64,000 nucleotides of DNA, taken from contig NZ_NGKC01000001.1 of assembly GCF_003987655.1 (NCBI RefSeq), positions 124,001 through 188,000 on the forward strand, given 5' to 3'. Below the pieces are notes generated by a model, which was given only the letters and a program-made list of their open reading frames with translations, did not search any database and was not told where the DNA came from. Positions 8,351-17,624 of this stretch are shown piece after piece. Origin of the DNA: Vagococcus acidifermentans. GTDB taxonomy: Bacteria > Bacillota > Bacilli > Lactobacillales > Vagococcaceae. Position numbers and translations under genes: made by a program. How positions within the stretch are numbered: position 1 is the first letter of the stretch; every line of letters starts with the position of its first letter.

Positions 8351-9321
8351 GTGAGTTGAAAACTGCAAGGCTACGCAAGATGCTGAACAAGCAGCAGATC
8401 ATTGCAGCATTAGCGATTGACCAACGAGGGGCTATGAAAAGATTAATGTCAAAACACAAAAAAGAAGCCACTTCGGAAGACATAATAGAATTTAAAACTT
8501 TAGTCTCAAAAGAATTAACACCCTACACATCTTCCATATTACTAGACCCCGAATACGGATTACCTGCGGCCAAACAGAAAGATCCAGAAAGTGGCTTATT
8601 ATTAGCATACGAAAAAACGGGTTATGATGCAACCGTTCCGGGAAGATTACCAGATATTTTAGATGTCTGGTCAGTACGCCGCTTAAAAGAAGCGGGTGCT
8701 GATGCGTGTAAATTTTTATTATATTACGATATCGATGAAGCAGAAGAGATTAATGAACGCAAGCACGCTTTTGTTGAACGATTGGGTTCAGAATGTGTTG
8801 CAGAAGAAATGCCGTTTTTCTTAGAATTACTTTCTTATGACGCGGCTGGTTTAGATGCTAACAGTGCGGATTATGCGAAAGTAAAACCGCATAAAGTCAA
8901 CGGGATGATGAAAATTTTTTCAGATGAAAAATATCATGTTGATGTATTGAAAGTTGAAGTGCCAGTGAATATGAACTTCGTTGAAGGGTACGCTGAAGGT
9001 GAGGTAGTTTATTCAAAAGATGACGCAGTGAAGTGTTTTGAAGAACAATCAGCGTCAACACACTTACCTTTTATCTTTTTAAGTGCAGGTGTTTCAGCTG
9101 CGCTGTTCCGGGAAACCTTACGTTTTGCGAAAGATGCCGGTTCAACTTTTAATGGTGTGCTATGCGGTCGTGCAACATGGGCAGACGGCATAGGGGTTTT
9201 TGTCAAAGAAGGTGAAAAAGCAGCAGTTGACTGGCTGCGCACACAAGGAAAACAAAACATTGATGAATTGAATACCGTACTGGCTGAAACAGCCACGCCG
9301 ATAAAACTAGCGGACAACTAA
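8347..9321 (+). CDS. lacD: Tagatose-1,6-bisphosphate aldolase (LacD)
   Basis: This 324-residue class I aldolase cleaves tagatose-1,6-bisphosphate to dihydroxyacetone phosphate and glyceraldehyde-3-phosphate. It shows the LacD signature '[14 protein letters not shown]', '[11 protein letters not shown]', '[12 protein letters not shown]', '[11 protein letters not shown]' (Schiff-base lysine region) and '[10 protein letters not shown]'. It starts with GTG overlapping the gatD stop. It completes a pathway in which a Gat-type uptake and oxidation step feeds a Lac-type lower branch. A terminator follows about 100 bases downstream. Confidence 0.93.
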   Translation: MSELKTARLRKMLNKQQIIAALAIDQRGAMKRLMSKHKKEATSEDIIEFKTLVSKELTPYTSSILLDPEYGLPAAKQKDPESGLLLAYEKTGYDATVPGRLPDILDVWSVRRLKEAGADACKFLLYYDIDEAEEINERKHAFVERLGSECVAEEMPFFLELLSYDAAGLDANSADYAKVKPHKVNGMMKIFSDEKYHVDVLKVEVPVNMNFVEGYAEGEVVYSKDDAVKCFEEQSASTHLPFIFLSAGVSAALFRETLRFAKDAGSTFNGVLCGRATWADGIGVFVKEGEKAAVDWLRTQGKQNIDELNTVLAETATPIKLADN

Positions 9322-9418
9322 ATCAGTCCATCAAAAAAGTGAACAGAATGAAAGAAGCATAGCTTCAAGTAATTTATTTAGGCGCTGGACTGAGGATTTC
9401 TTAGAACATAGTTTAACA

Positions 9419-9460
9419 GCTTGGGAGCATGATTATTAGTGCTCTCAAGTTTTGTTTTTA
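9419..9460 (+). terminator. Terminator downstream of lacD
   Basis: CTTGGGAGCA and TGCTCTCAAG (9420-9429, 9440-9449) form a 10-bp stem with one mismatch and a 10-base loop, followed by TTTTTGTTTTTA. It is the only good terminator after the galactitol operon. Confidence 0.8.
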
Positions 9461-9533
9461 TATGATTTAGCAGTCTTATGAAACGTGCTTGCCAAAGTTG
9501 CCTTACTTTGTTAATGCTCCCGAGTGTAATCGC

Positions 9534-9562
9534 TTGCACACGTTCTGGAAACATGGTATAAA
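9534..9562 (+). promoter_or_regulatory. Promoter of the candidate RNA upstream of ispE
   Basis: TTGCAC (9534-9539) and TATAAA (9557-9562) are separated by exactly 17 bases. The predicted transcription start (~9568) coincides with the first base of a closing helix in the downstream RNA. Confidence 0.65.
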
Positions 9563-9567
9563 ATAAG

Positions 9568-9803
9568 TGTAAGGGGTCATATGAATTCCCGGTAGGTGCA
9601 GACGATGTAGGTTCTGCTATTGAAAAGAATTTGTATGAGACTTCAAAGAAAACCTTGTAAAGGATGTGGGAATTTGAGTTACTCCTTACAAATGGAATAC
9701 GGTCTGACAAGCGGTCATTAATGAGGGTTGAGTGGACATAAGAACCTCAATTCAGATGTGTATGAACGAAAAAAGAGAACCGCTTGCCAGACTGTTATTT
9801 TTT
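9568..9803 (+). ncRNA. Candidate structured non-coding RNA between lacD and ispE, ~235 nt
   Basis: Two domains are seen. The 5' domain is closed by TGTAAGGGGT (9568-9577) with ACTCCTTACA (9681-9690), ten pairs including one G-U. A symmetric 6x6 internal loop follows, then AATTCCC (9584-9590) with GGGAATT (9668-9674), and inside these a GCAGA/TCTGC hairpin (9598-9617). The 3' domain is GTCTGaCAAGCGGT (9702-9715) against ACCGCTTGcCAGAC (9779-9792), enclosing a TGAGGgTT/AACCTCA helix, and it is followed by TATTTTTTT. It has its own promoter, and ispE has a separate one. No open frame looks coding. I do not recognise the family; there are no T-box, RNase P, SRP or tmRNA signatures. Confidence 0.6.
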
Positions 9804-9834
9804 TGTCATCAAGCTAAACACGGTCAAGCTCTGT

Positions 9835-9862
9835 CATGAAAAAAGACGGGGCTTTTTTCATG
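9835..9862. terminator. A/T-rich hairpin before ispE
   Basis: CATGAAAAAAG (9835-9845) and CTTTTTTCATG (9852-9862) are perfect inverted repeats around a G-rich loop. It could back up the upstream RNA's terminator in either direction. Confidence 0.45.
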
Positions 9863-9907
9863 TTTGCCGGAGGTTCATTACTTTTTTGCGTCAATAGTCA
9901 TTAAAAA

Positions 9908-9936
9908 TTTAAAATTTCACTGTTTTCATGTATAAT
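9908..9936 (+). promoter_or_regulatory. ispE promoter
   Basis: TTTAAA (9908-9913), 17-base spacer and TATAAT (9931-9936), about 30 bases before the ispE start codon. Confidence 0.6.
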
Positions 9937-9970
9937 CAAACAAGCAAACAGCTTTGTAAGGATGAGAGGA

Positions 9971-10828
9971 ATGGAGATAATTGAAAAGGCATCTGCTAAA
10001 ATAAATCTCGGTCTGGATGTTTTATATAAACGCGACGACGGCTATCATGAGCTGGAGATGATTATGGCAAGTGTGGACTTGTCGGATTATTTGACGTTCA
10101 CTGCATTGGATGAAGACAAGATCGTCATCACGACGGATAACGGCTTTTTGCCGGTGGACGGGAAAAACAATATTTATCAGACGATTGAAATCATCAAGCA
10201 GCACTATGCCATAACAAAAGGTGTCCATGTGGATTTGAAAAAACGCATTCCGGTCGCAGCCGGTTTAGGCGGCGGAAGCAGTGATGCGGCAGCAACGTTT
10301 CGCGGATTGAACCGCTTATTTGAATTGAACATGACGTATGAGGACATGGCGGCGCTCTCTATACCGGTGGGGACAGATGTTCCTTATTGCATATACAGCC
10401 GGACGGCGCTGGTCAAAGGCGTTGGCGAAAAAGTCATTCCGCTGGCACGGCCCATCCCGCAGTGCTGGGTCGTACTGGTGAAACCAAAATTGAGTGTATC
10501 GACACCTAAAGTGTTTGCGCGATTGTCGCTGGATGATGTGACTCATCCGAGAATCGACAAGCTGCAGGAAGCCATCGAAACGAACGATTACGACATGCTG
10601 ACACGTTATCTGGGCAATTCTCTGGAAACCTATACCATGAAAAAACATCCCGTTGTTCGCCAAATCAAGGAAAAAATGCTGCAGTTTGGTGCGGATGCGG
10701 CTGTCATGAGCGGCAGCGGCCCGACGGTGTTTGCGCTTTGCCGGAAACAGTCGCGTGCGCAGCGGGTAGCCAATGGCCTGAAAGGGTTTTGTGAAGAAGT
10801 TTATGTGGTCCGGACACTGAATCAGTAA
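9971..10828 (+). CDS. ispE: IspE, 4-diphosphocytidyl-2-C-methyl-D-erythritol kinase
   Basis: This 285-residue GHMP-fold kinase phosphorylates CDP-methylerythritol in the MEP isoprenoid pathway. The N terminus 'EKASAKINLGLDV' carries the catalytic lysine region, 'PVAAGLGGGSSDAA' (residues ~90-103) is the ATP loop, and 'VMSGSGPTVFAL' is the third GHMP motif. I start at the ATG at 9971, 9 bases after AAGG; the in-frame ATG at 9962 is almost on top of that site. No other MEP genes are in the window. Some Lactobacillales keep a stand-alone ispE-like gene without the full pathway, so activity depends on the rest of the genome. Confidence 0.92.
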   Translation: MEIIEKASAKINLGLDVLYKRDDGYHELEMIMASVDLSDYLTFTALDEDKIVITTDNGFLPVDGKNNIYQTIEIIKQHYAITKGVHVDLKKRIPVAAGLGGGSSDAAATFRGLNRLFELNMTYEDMAALSIPVGTDVPYCIYSRTALVKGVGEKVIPLARPIPQCWVVLVKPKLSVSTPKVFARLSLDDVTHPRIDKLQEAIETNDYDMLTRYLGNSLETYTMKKHPVVRQIKEKMLQFGADAAVMSGSGPTVFALCRKQSRAQRVANGLKGFCEEVYVVRTLNQ

Positions 10829-10852
10829 AAGCGCAGAAGATGCGCTTTTTTT
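10827..10852 (+). terminator. ispE terminator
   Basis: AAAAGCGCA / TGCGCTTTT with loop GAAGA, ending in seven T. Confidence 0.9.
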
Positions 10853-10868
10853 GAGTGCTTTGCTTGTG

Positions 10869-10925
10869 TTTACTGACAGAAAATGATAAGCTATAAAATG
10901 TTTTAAAACGGAACGGTTACGATTT
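10869..10925 (+). promoter_or_regulatory. adcCB promoter with Zur-like operator
   Basis: TTTACT (10869-10874), 17 bases and TATAAA (10892-10897) form the promoter. Immediately downstream, 10905-10925 matches the Bacillus-type Zur box AAATCGTAATnATTACGATTT at 16 of 20 defined positions; the right half GTTACGATTT is nearly perfect. The position over the transcription start fits repression when zinc is plentiful. This is a consensus match only. Confidence 0.5.
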
Positions 10926-10946
10926 GTGAATGGAGAGGTAACAATA

Positions 10947-11627
10947 ATGAGATACATAGATGTCAAAGACCTGACATTTTATTATGGCGAAGAACCAGTG
11001 CTGGAAGACATTTCGTACCATGTGGATTCGGGTGAATTTGTCATTCTGACCGGTGAAAACGGCGCGGCAAAGTCCACGCTGATTCGCAATACGTTAGGAC
11101 TGTTGAAGCCGGCGGCGGGGACGGTCACGATTTCAAAGACGAATATAGAAGGAAAAAAATTGAGTATCGGCTATATCCCTCAGCAGATAGCCTCATTCAA
11201 TGCCGGGTTTCCAAGCACGGTGATTGAGCTGGTCCGCTCAGGACGCTTCCCGCGGGGCAAATGGTTTCACCGTTTGACTGAGCGTGATCATCTGCATGTG
11301 GAAAAGGCGTTGAAGTCCATCGGTATGTGGGAGATGCGGGATAAAAAAATCGGCGAGCTGTCCGGCGGTCAGAAACAGCGTATTTGTCTGGCGCGGATTT
11401 TTGCGACAGACCCGGATTTGTTTATACTGGATGAACCGACGACCGGGATGGATGAAAATTCCCGCGGCGAGTTTTACCGGCTGCTGCGCCATAGTGCCCA
11501 CGTGCATCAGAAAGCAGTATTGATGATTACGCACGACCATGAAGATATCAAGGAGTACATGGACCGGCATATCCAGCTTGTGCGGAAGGAGGATTCTGAA
11601 TGGCGATGTTTTCATATGAGTTCATGA
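10947..11627 (+). CDS. adcC: AdcC/ZnuC, zinc ABC transporter ATPase
   Basis: This 226-residue ATPase energises zinc import. Walker A reads 'GENGAAKST' near residue 37, with Ala for the middle Gly, a variant usual in the Firmicute AdcC branch. The signature is 'LSGGQKQR', Walker B '[12 protein letters not shown]' and the switch histidine is in 'MITHDHED'. The ATG at 10947 is 8 bases after GGAGAGG; upstream GTG/ATG codons lie in front of that site. It overlaps the permease gene by 28 bases. The binding protein adcA/znuA is not adjacent. Confidence 0.92.
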   Translation: MRYIDVKDLTFYYGEEPVLEDISYHVDSGEFVILTGENGAAKSTLIRNTLGLLKPAAGTVTISKTNIEGKKLSIGYIPQQIASFNAGFPSTVIELVRSGRFPRGKWFHRLTERDHLHVEKALKSIGMWEMRDKKIGELSGGQKQRICLARIFATDPDLFILDEPTTGMDENSRGEFYRLLRHSAHVHQKAVLMITHDHEDIKEYMDRHIQLVRKEDSEWRCFHMSS

Positions 11628-12421
11628 TTCGGGCGTTGATTGCGTCCTGTTTCATGGCTGTTATTGCTCCGATGCTGGGAGTTTTTCTTGTGCTGAGGCG
11701 CCAGTCGCTGCTGGCTGATACACTGTCACATGTGTCTTTGGCAGGTGTGGCGTTAGGTTTTTTTCTGAACCAGAATCCAACAGTGATGACGTTGATAGTG
11801 GTAGTGATTTCTGCGCTTTTGCTGGAGTATTTGCGCGGCTTATACAAATCCTACTCTGAAGTTTCCACAGCGATTTTGATGGCCGGCGGACTGTCGATTG
11901 CCCTTGTGCTGATGAATGCCAATAAGGGAGCGGCGGCAATGAACATCCAACAGTATTTATTCGGTTCCATTGTGACAATCAACTGGAGCCAAGTCAGACT
12001 TTTAGGAATCTTGACGGCGGTCAGCATCATCCTGTTCTTGGCTCTGAAACGGCCGATGTACGTCTTGACGTTTGATGAAGAGACGGCGCATGTCGACGGT
12101 TTGCCGACGAGACTGCTGTCAACGATGTTTAACGTCTTGACCGGTGTTGCAATTGCCGTGATGATTCCGATTTCTGGAGCTTTGCTGGTGTCGGCCATCA
12201 TGATTTTGCCTGCTGCGATTGCCATGAAAATCGGGAAAAGTTTCAACGGCGTCATTTTTATTAGTGTAGGAGCCGGGTTGTTAGGCATGGTTTCCGGGCT
12301 GGTGGCATCGTTTCAAATTGATACACCGCCGGGAGCGACCATCACGTTGATTTTTATTGCGTTGTTCTTACTTGTCAATGTGTTCAACGTTGTTATGCTG
12401 CGTCTCTTGAAGAAAAGATAG
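11600..12421 (+). CDS. adcB: AdcB/ZnuB, zinc ABC transporter permease
   Basis: This 273-residue membrane protein of the ABC-3 metal permease family has about seven to eight hydrophobic helices. '[22 protein letters not shown]' near residues 33-54 and '[16 protein letters not shown]' near residues 192-207 are typical. GGAAGGAGG lies 12 bases before the ATG inside the end of adcC, so the genes are coupled. Zinc rather than manganese is inferred from the close match to AdcCB and the Zur-like box upstream. Confidence 0.92.
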   Translation: MAMFSYEFMIRALIASCFMAVIAPMLGVFLVLRRQSLLADTLSHVSLAGVALGFFLNQNPTVMTLIVVVISALLLEYLRGLYKSYSEVSTAILMAGGLSIALVLMNANKGAAAMNIQQYLFGSIVTINWSQVRLLGILTAVSIILFLALKRPMYVLTFDEETAHVDGLPTRLLSTMFNVLTGVAIAVMIPISGALLVSAIMILPAAIAMKIGKSFNGVIFISVGAGLLGMVSGLVASFQIDTPPGATITLIFIALFLLVNVFNVVMLRLLKKR

Positions 12422-12460
12422 AGACGAATGAAAAGCAGCTGCATCTTTCGCTTTATACAA

Positions 12461-12524
12461 AATGACGAACAATTATTAAAAATTAAAGAAAATCATTTGC
12501 TTTTTTTCGTTAAAACCTTATAAT
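12461..12524 (+). promoter_or_regulatory. purR promoter with a PurBox-like half-site
   Basis: TTGCTT (12497-12502), 16 bases and TATAAT (12519-12524) form a good promoter. Upstream, 12461-12473 (AATGACGAACAAT) agrees with the PurBox AWWWCCGAACWWT at 11 of 13 positions. PurR autoregulates in some Firmicutes, so this may be its own operator; a second, inverted box is not obvious. Confidence 0.45.
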
Positions 12525-12558
12525 AGAATCAACTATTTAAAACAGATGAGGTAAAAGC

Positions 12559-13377
12559 ATGAAAATAAAACGAAGTGAACGCCTGATTGATATGACCCAG
12601 TACCTGCTGACGCATCCCCACACGCTGACGCCGCTGACGTATTTTGTGAAGCGGTATGAGTCGGCAAAATCCTCCATCAGCGAGGACTTGGCAATTATTA
12701 AAAAAACGTTTCGTCAACGGGGGACCGGTCGGCTGGAAACAGTCCCAGGTGCAGCCGGCGGCGTTATCTTTACTCCGGAGATGTCTTATGAAGAAGCCAA
12801 AGCAATTGTTTTGGCGCTGTGCGAGCGCTTGTCCGAGCAGGACCGGCTGTTGCCGGGCGGCTATGTCTATTTGTCTGATTTACTGGGCGAGCCGCAGCTG
12901 CTGAAGCAAGTCGGCAGGATTATTGCCTCCCGCTACGTCGGCAAAAAAATCGATGCCGTCATGACAGTGGCAACCAAGGGCGTACCGATTGCCCAAGCGG
13001 TCTCGTATTATTTGAACGTACCGTTTGTCATCGTCCGCCGGGATTCAAAAATCACTGAAGGATCGACGGTCAGCGTCAACTACGTGTCAGGTTCTTCCGA
13101 GCGGATTGAGAAGATGGAGCTGTCCAAGCGCAGCTTGAAGCGGGGATCAAAGGTGTTAGTGGTCGACGATTTTATGAAAGGCGGCGGCACCGTCAACGGC
13201 ATGCGTGCCTTGATTGAAGAGTTCGAAGCGGAACTGGTCGGTATCACAGTGTTTGCCGAGTCCACCTTCAGCGGCCGGCGGATGGTCGAAGAATACACGT
13301 CCTTGCTGTGCGTGCGCGATGTGGACACACGGACAAAAAATATCACCGTTGTGCCGGGCAATTATTTTGCCGATTAA
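12559..13377 (+). CDS. purR: PurR, purine operon repressor
   Basis: This 272-residue protein has an N-terminal winged helix (residues ~1-73, 'KRSERLIDMTQYLL') and a C-terminal phosphoribosyltransferase-like domain. The PRPP-binding loop is 'VLVVDDFMKGGGTVNG' near residues 201-216. PRPP binding releases the repressor from PurBoxes. The enzyme that makes PRPP, prs, is encoded 1.6 kb downstream. ATG follows GAGGTAAAAGC. Confidence 0.95.
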   Translation: MKIKRSERLIDMTQYLLTHPHTLTPLTYFVKRYESAKSSISEDLAIIKKTFRQRGTGRLETVPGAAGGVIFTPEMSYEEAKAIVLALCERLSEQDRLLPGGYVYLSDLLGEPQLLKQVGRIIASRYVGKKIDAVMTVATKGVPIAQAVSYYLNVPFVIVRRDSKITEGSTVSVNYVSGSSERIEKMELSKRSLKRGSKVLVVDDFMKGGGTVNGMRALIEEFEAELVGITVFAESTFSGRRMVEEYTSLLCVRDVDTRTKNITVVPGNYFAD

Positions 13378-13412
13378 AAGAGTTTATTACTTGGATTGAA
13401 AGTGGTATAGTT

Positions 13413-13442
13413 AAAAAGAGCTTATAACGTAAGCTCTTTTTT
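13413..13442 (+). terminator. purR terminator
   Basis: AAAGAGCTTA / TAAGCTCTTT with a five-base loop and a T-run. It separates purR from glmU. Confidence 0.9.
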
Positions 13443-13508
13443 ATTGAAATGTGATGAATGGTTAGATAAACTACACGTAACAAAAAATGAATCAGGGAGT
13501 GTTTTGAA

Positions 13509-14882
13509 GTGACTAATCGTTATGCCGTTATTTTAGCAGCCGGACAAGGTTCGCGTATGAAGTCATCGTTGTACAAAGTGCTGCATCCAGTAGCCGGGAA
13601 ACCGATGGTAGAGCTGGTCATGACGCAGGTGGAGCAGCTAGATGTCGAGCAAATCGTTACGGTGGTCGGCTTTGGTGCTGACAAGGTAAGAGAGTCTCTG
13701 GGAGATAGAAGCGACTACGTGCTGCAGGAAGAACAGCTCGGCACCGGTCATGCTGTGATGCAGACGCGCGAGCTGCTGGCAGACAAAACAGGGACGACAC
13801 TGGTCATCTGCGGCGACACGCCGCTGTTAACTGCAGCGACACTGGAGCAGCTGTTTGCACACCACGAAGCAGCCGGAGCCAAAGCAACGATTTTGTCTGC
13901 CATTGCAGCAGACCCTTCCCACTACGGCCGGGTCGTCAGAAATGCCGACAACCATGTTGAAAAAATCGTTGAACACAAGGATGCGAATCCGTCCGAGCTG
14001 ACCATCAAAGAATTTAATACGGGAACTTACTGTTTTGACAACGCGGCGCTCTTTTCCGCTTTGGAAAAAGTCGGTAACGACAATGCCCAGGGCGAGTATT
14101 ACTTGCCGGATGTCATTGGCATCCTGAAACAGGCAGGTGATATCGTCTCCGCCTATATCATGGATTCTGAGGAAGAATCCATGGGCATTAACGACCGCGC
14201 GGCGCTGGCCAAAGCCAACAAACTGATGCGCCAACGTGTGAATCATGAGCTGATGCAGCAGGGAGTGACGTTTATCGACCCTGATACGGCATATGTGGAT
14301 GTGGGCGTGACTATCGGTCAGGACACTGTCATCGAACCGGGAGTCAGCTTAAAAGGCGACACGACCATCGGCAGCCATTGTGTCATTGGCGCCCATTCTG
14401 AAATCGTGGACAGCAAGATTGGTGACGGTGTGCGTGTCACTTCGTCAATGATTGAGAAATCTGCCGTGGCGGACGGCGCGGATGTCGGCCCGTATGCCCA
14501 CCTGCGTCCGCTGTCGGAAATCGGGGAAAATGTTCACATCGGCAATTTTGTCGAAGTCAAAAAATCCAGCATTGCGAAAAATACTAAAGTCGGCCATTTG
14601 ACCTATGTCGGTGATGCAACGCTGGGAGAAAACATCAATGTCGGGTGCGGGACAGTCTTTGTCAATTATGACGGCAAAAACAAGCACCACACTCATGTCG
14701 GCGACAATGTCTTTATCGGCTGCAACGCCAATTTAGTTGCACCGGTGACTCTTGGAGACGGCAGTTTTGTGGCAGCCGGCTCGACTATTACAGAGGATGT
14801 GCCCGGTGATGCGCTGGCGATTGCCCGTGAACGACAGACAAATTTAAAGAATTATGCAAAAAAGTTGCCATATAACTCATAA
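13509..14882 (+). CDS. glmU: GlmU, bifunctional UDP-GlcNAc pyrophosphorylase / GlcN-1-P acetyltransferase
   Basis: This 457-residue enzyme performs the last two steps to UDP-N-acetylglucosamine for cell-wall synthesis. The N-terminal nucleotidyltransferase has '[12 protein letters not shown]' (residues ~8-19) and 'GDTPLLT'. The C-terminal left-handed beta-helix begins near residue 255 with hexapeptide repeats such as '[11 protein letters not shown]', and '[13 protein letters not shown]' contains acetyltransferase active-site residues. It starts with GTG at 13509, 8 bases after GGGAGTG. Confidence 0.96.
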   Translation: MTNRYAVILAAGQGSRMKSSLYKVLHPVAGKPMVELVMTQVEQLDVEQIVTVVGFGADKVRESLGDRSDYVLQEEQLGTGHAVMQTRELLADKTGTTLVICGDTPLLTAATLEQLFAHHEAAGAKATILSAIAADPSHYGRVVRNADNHVEKIVEHKDANPSELTIKEFNTGTYCFDNAALFSALEKVGNDNAQGEYYLPDVIGILKQAGDIVSAYIMDSEEESMGINDRAALAKANKLMRQRVNHELMQQGVTFIDPDTAYVDVGVTIGQDTVIEPGVSLKGDTTIGSHCVIGAHSEIVDSKIGDGVRVTSSMIEKSAVADGADVGPYAHLRPLSEIGENVHIGNFVEVKKSSIAKNTKVGHLTYVGDATLGENINVGCGTVFVNYDGKNKHHTHVGDNVFIGCNANLVAPVTLGDGSFVAAGSTITEDVPGDALAIARERQTNLKNYAKKLPYNS

Positions 14883-14973
14883 TTCTGCGGAAACCACTTG
14901 ATTTATATACAAAAAATGACTACTATTTAGTAGGAACAGTTAACGAGAGAACAAAAAGAAAGTGGAGGTCCTC

Positions 14974-15951
14974 ATGTCAAACAATTACTTTGATCCAAGG
15001 TTGAAAATTTTTTCGTTAAATTCTAACAAGCCGTTAGCAAAAAAAATTGCGGATGCTGTCGGGGTGGAGTTGGGAAAGTCAGAAGTCAGACAATTCAGTG
15101 ACGGAGAAATTCAAATCAATATCGAAGAAAGTATTCGCGGCGGTCATGTTTATCTGATTCAATCAACGAGCCATCCGGTCAATGACCACCTGATGGAACT
15201 GCTGATCATGATTGATGCATTGAAACGTGCCAGTGCGAAAACCATCAACGTCGTTATGCCTTACTACGGCTATGCACGCCAGGATAGAAAGGCGCGGTCG
15301 CGCGAGCCGATTACGGCAAAGCTGGTAGCCAATATGCTGGAAACAGCAGGAGCAACCCGGCTGCTGACGCTGGATCTGCATGCATCGCAGATTCAAGGAT
15401 TCTTTGATATTCCTGTGGATCATCTGATGGCAGCACCATTATTGGCAGATTATTTTATTGAACATGGTTATGAGGGAGACGGTGTTGTGGTTGTATCGCC
15501 TGACCATGGCGGTGTGACACGCACCCGCAAACTGGCGGAATTTTTGAAATCACCGATTGCGATTATCGACAAACGCCGGCCAAAAGCCAACGTCGCCGAA
15601 GTCATGAATATCATCGGTGAAGTCAAAGGCAAAAAATGTGTCTTGATCGACGACATGATTGATACTGCCGGCACGATTTGTTTGGCTGCAGATGCTTTGA
15701 AGGAAGCTGGCGCAACGGAAATCGTAGCGAGCTGTACCCATCCGGTATTGTCCGGTCCGGCAATCGAGCGCATCGACAAGTCGGCCATCAAACGCTTGGT
15801 CGTGACAGATTCGATTCAGCTGCCTGAGCACAAACATTCCGATAAGATTGACACAGTCAGTGTTGGTCACTTGATGGGTGAAGCTATCAAACGCATCCAC
15901 GAAAACAAACCAGTGAGCCCACTTTTTGAAACAAAAAAATATGTCCACTAG
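14974..15951 (+). CDS. prs: Prs, ribose-phosphate pyrophosphokinase
   Basis: This 325-residue enzyme makes PRPP from ribose-5-phosphate and ATP. It shows the flexible loop '[17 protein letters not shown]', '[20 protein letters not shown]', the catalytic '[12 protein letters not shown]' and the PRPP loop '[11 protein letters not shown]'. The ATG at 14974 follows GTGGAGG; an in-frame GTG at 14962 is part of the ribosome site. It follows glmU by 91 bases, the same order as in many Firmicutes, and is followed by a strong terminator. Confidence 0.97.
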   Translation: MSNNYFDPRLKIFSLNSNKPLAKKIADAVGVELGKSEVRQFSDGEIQINIEESIRGGHVYLIQSTSHPVNDHLMELLIMIDALKRASAKTINVVMPYYGYARQDRKARSREPITAKLVANMLETAGATRLLTLDLHASQIQGFFDIPVDHLMAAPLLADYFIEHGYEGDGVVVVSPDHGGVTRTRKLAEFLKSPIAIIDKRRPKANVAEVMNIIGEVKGKKCVLIDDMIDTAGTICLAADALKEAGATEIVASCTHPVLSGPAIERIDKSAIKRLVVTDSIQLPEHKHSDKIDTVSVGHLMGEAIKRIHENKPVSPLFETKKYVH

Positions 15952-15958
15952 CAGTGTG

Positions 15959-15989
15959 CGGCCGCCTTTATCGGGCGGCCGTTTTTTTT
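15959..15989 (+). terminator. prs terminator
   Basis: CGGCCGCC / GGCGGCCG with a 7-base loop and eight T. Confidence 0.93.
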
Positions 15990-16003
15990 GCGTGCGGCGG
16001 GAC

Positions 16004-16040
16004 AAAAAAAGGGCTGACGGCAAACATGCGCCATCAGCCC
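16004..16040 (-). terminator. Terminator of the sppA-RDD operon
   Basis: On the minus strand GGGCTGATGGC pairs with GCCGTCAGCCC (16030-16040 with 16011-16021, one G-U), followed by seven or more T. It lies 15 bases after the RDD gene's stop. Confidence 0.88.
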
Positions 16041-16054
16041 TGTGACTGCCGGGA

Positions 16055-16588
16055 CTATTTTACTCCTTGAAACTGCGATTGGTAGCGCGGCTTTTTCCCG
16101 CGGGATTTGGCCGCTTTGACAGTGTTGATGATAATCACGCTCGTATCGGCAAAGAAATCTCCCACATGCTGTTTTTTAGGTGTGAAGGCGGCAATTACAT
16201 AGCCGATACTGAAAATAAAGGTTTTTAAGATAAACCGGCAGGCACATTCTCGAATGAGAACTGTTTGCCAGCTCAATTCATCTTCTGTCAAGCTGACGAC
16301 TTTCAGTCCGAAAATCATTTTTCCGATGGTTTGCCCGGAGTTTAGCTTGGTTAAGAGTGTGAAATACGCCAGATAAATAGCCAGAGAAGCCAGTCCGTAA
16401 AAGGTGATTAAGGACGTGCTGGTCTCAAATCCCATGACTTTATAAAACAGCCCGATAGTAGCGCTGGTGATGGCACCGATGCAAATCAAATCCACCAGAA
16501 ACGCGAATAAGCGCAGCCAAAAACCTGCGAAAAAGTAATTGGGAAACTGATTGATGATATCGGCAGTGAGTTTTAGGTTGTTTTTCAC
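16055..16588 (-). CDS. RDD-family integral membrane protein
   Basis: This 177-residue membrane protein contains an RDD domain: the first helix carries 'FAGFWLRLFAFLVDLICIG' (R...D pattern), followed by two further hydrophobic segments and 'NSGQTIGKMIFGLKVV', the classic RDD loop. The function of RDD proteins is mostly unknown; some are linked to ion transport. I start at the GTG at 16588, which begins two bases beyond the sppA stop and 8 bases after GGAGG located in the sppA end, so the two are translationally coupled. Confidence 0.85.
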   Translation of the reverse strand: MKNNLKLTADIINQFPNYFFAGFWLRLFAFLVDLICIGAITSATIGLFYKVMGFETSTSLITFYGLASLAIYLAYFTLLTKLNSGQTIGKMIFGLKVVSLTEDELSWQTVLIRECACRFILKTFIFSIGYVIAAFTPKKQHVGDFFADTSVIIINTVKAAKSRGKKPRYQSQFQGVK

Positions 16589-16589
16589 A

Positions 16590-17624
16590 TTAAAAACCTC
16601 CGTAATAATACATCGGCTTCGGCGCTTCAGAAGAACCGAATGTTTCAAAAACCGATAAAACCCGCTCAGTGGTGGTGGCTTTTAATCCTTGCCACTCCGC
16701 AACTTTCACGCCCAGCCAGGAAGAGGCAAAACCGGTTGTGTCATTTTCATAGACAACCACTTTAGCATCAGTTAATTTCTGTTCTTTTTTCAATGCTTCC
16801 AAGGCATCTTCGGGATAACCGATTTCATCGACTAAACCGTTTGCGACTGCCTGGCTGCCGTCATAAATACGGCCGTCCGCAAGTTTCTTGACAGCTTCGA
16901 CATCCATTTTGCGACCTTCAGCCACAATCCCGACGAAACGGTCATAAGCACTCATGATGAAGTCTTGCACGACTTCTTTGTCTTCTTCAGTCGGTTTGCG
17001 ATTGGGCGACATCATGTCCTTTAACGCCCCGCTTTTGTAAGTGGCATCCGTCACGCCCATTTTTTCCAGCAAGCCGGAAATGTTCAATCCGGAGATGATG
17101 ACACCAATAGAGCCGGTGGTTGTTTCTTCTGTTGCAAAAATTTTATTTGAATTAGCGGAAATGTAATATCCGCCGCTGGCTGCGGTGTTTTTGAACGACG
17201 TATAAATCGGAATCTTCAATTCTTTGATTTTAGCTAATTCTTTGGCGATTTCGGCACTTTCATAGACGCCTCCGCCGGGTGAATCCACTTCCAGGAAGAC
17301 TCCTTTGACGGTATTGTCTTCTTGGATTTTTTTTAATTGGGCTAAAAAGTTTTGGTGATTGTATGTTTCATGACTGAACAGGCTGCTTTCGCCAGTATCC
17401 ATGATAGTGCCTTCAACCGTCAGCTTCACGATTTTTTTATTGGCAGCTCCGTCTTCCAAGGTTTCTTCCACCAGTTCATTAGAGCCGTAAAAAATTTTGT
17501 TGATGCCCGTTAACGCAGGCTGTGTGCTTTCTTCTGTTTCTTTGCCCGGAATAAATGCAATGACAAGTGATAATACCAATAATGCACCTGCAATTCCTAA
17601 AGCGACCCATCTTTTCGTATTCAT
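16590..17624 (-). CDS. sppA: SppA, signal peptide peptidase
   Basis: This 344-residue membrane-bound serine protease degrades signal peptides left after secretion. One N-terminal membrane segment lies at residues ~6-25. The catalytic serine is in 'NTAASGGYYIS' and the general-base lysine in 'TYKSGALKDMMSPNR'. Other S49 landmarks are 'LEVDSPGGGVYESAEI' and 'GSIGVIISGLN'. AGGAGG lies 7 bases before the ATG. It is co-transcribed with the RDD gene. Confidence 0.95.
   Translation of the reverse strand: MNTKRWVALGIAGALLVLSLVIAFIPGKETEESTQPALTGINKIFYGSNELVEETLEDGAANKKIVKLTVEGTIMDTGESSLFSHETYNHQNFLAQLKKIQEDNTVKGVFLEVDSPGGGVYESAEIAKELAKIKELKIPIYTSFKNTAASGGYYISANSNKIFATEETTTGSIGVIISGLNISGLLEKMGVTDATYKSGALKDMMSPNRKPTEEDKEVVQDFIMSAYDRFVGIVAEGRKMDVEAVKKLADGRIYDGSQAVANGLVDEIGYPEDALEALKKEQKLTDAKVVVYENDTTGFASSWLGVKVAEWQGLKATTTERVLSVFETFGSSEAPKPMYYYGGF

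Noticed and set aside
9378-9710. Minus-strand 110-codon frame opposite the lacD-ispE gap, superficially like a transposase tail
   Set aside because: It reads through the lacD terminator hairpin and across the 5' domain of the structured RNA, has no ribosome site and no terminal repeats nearby.
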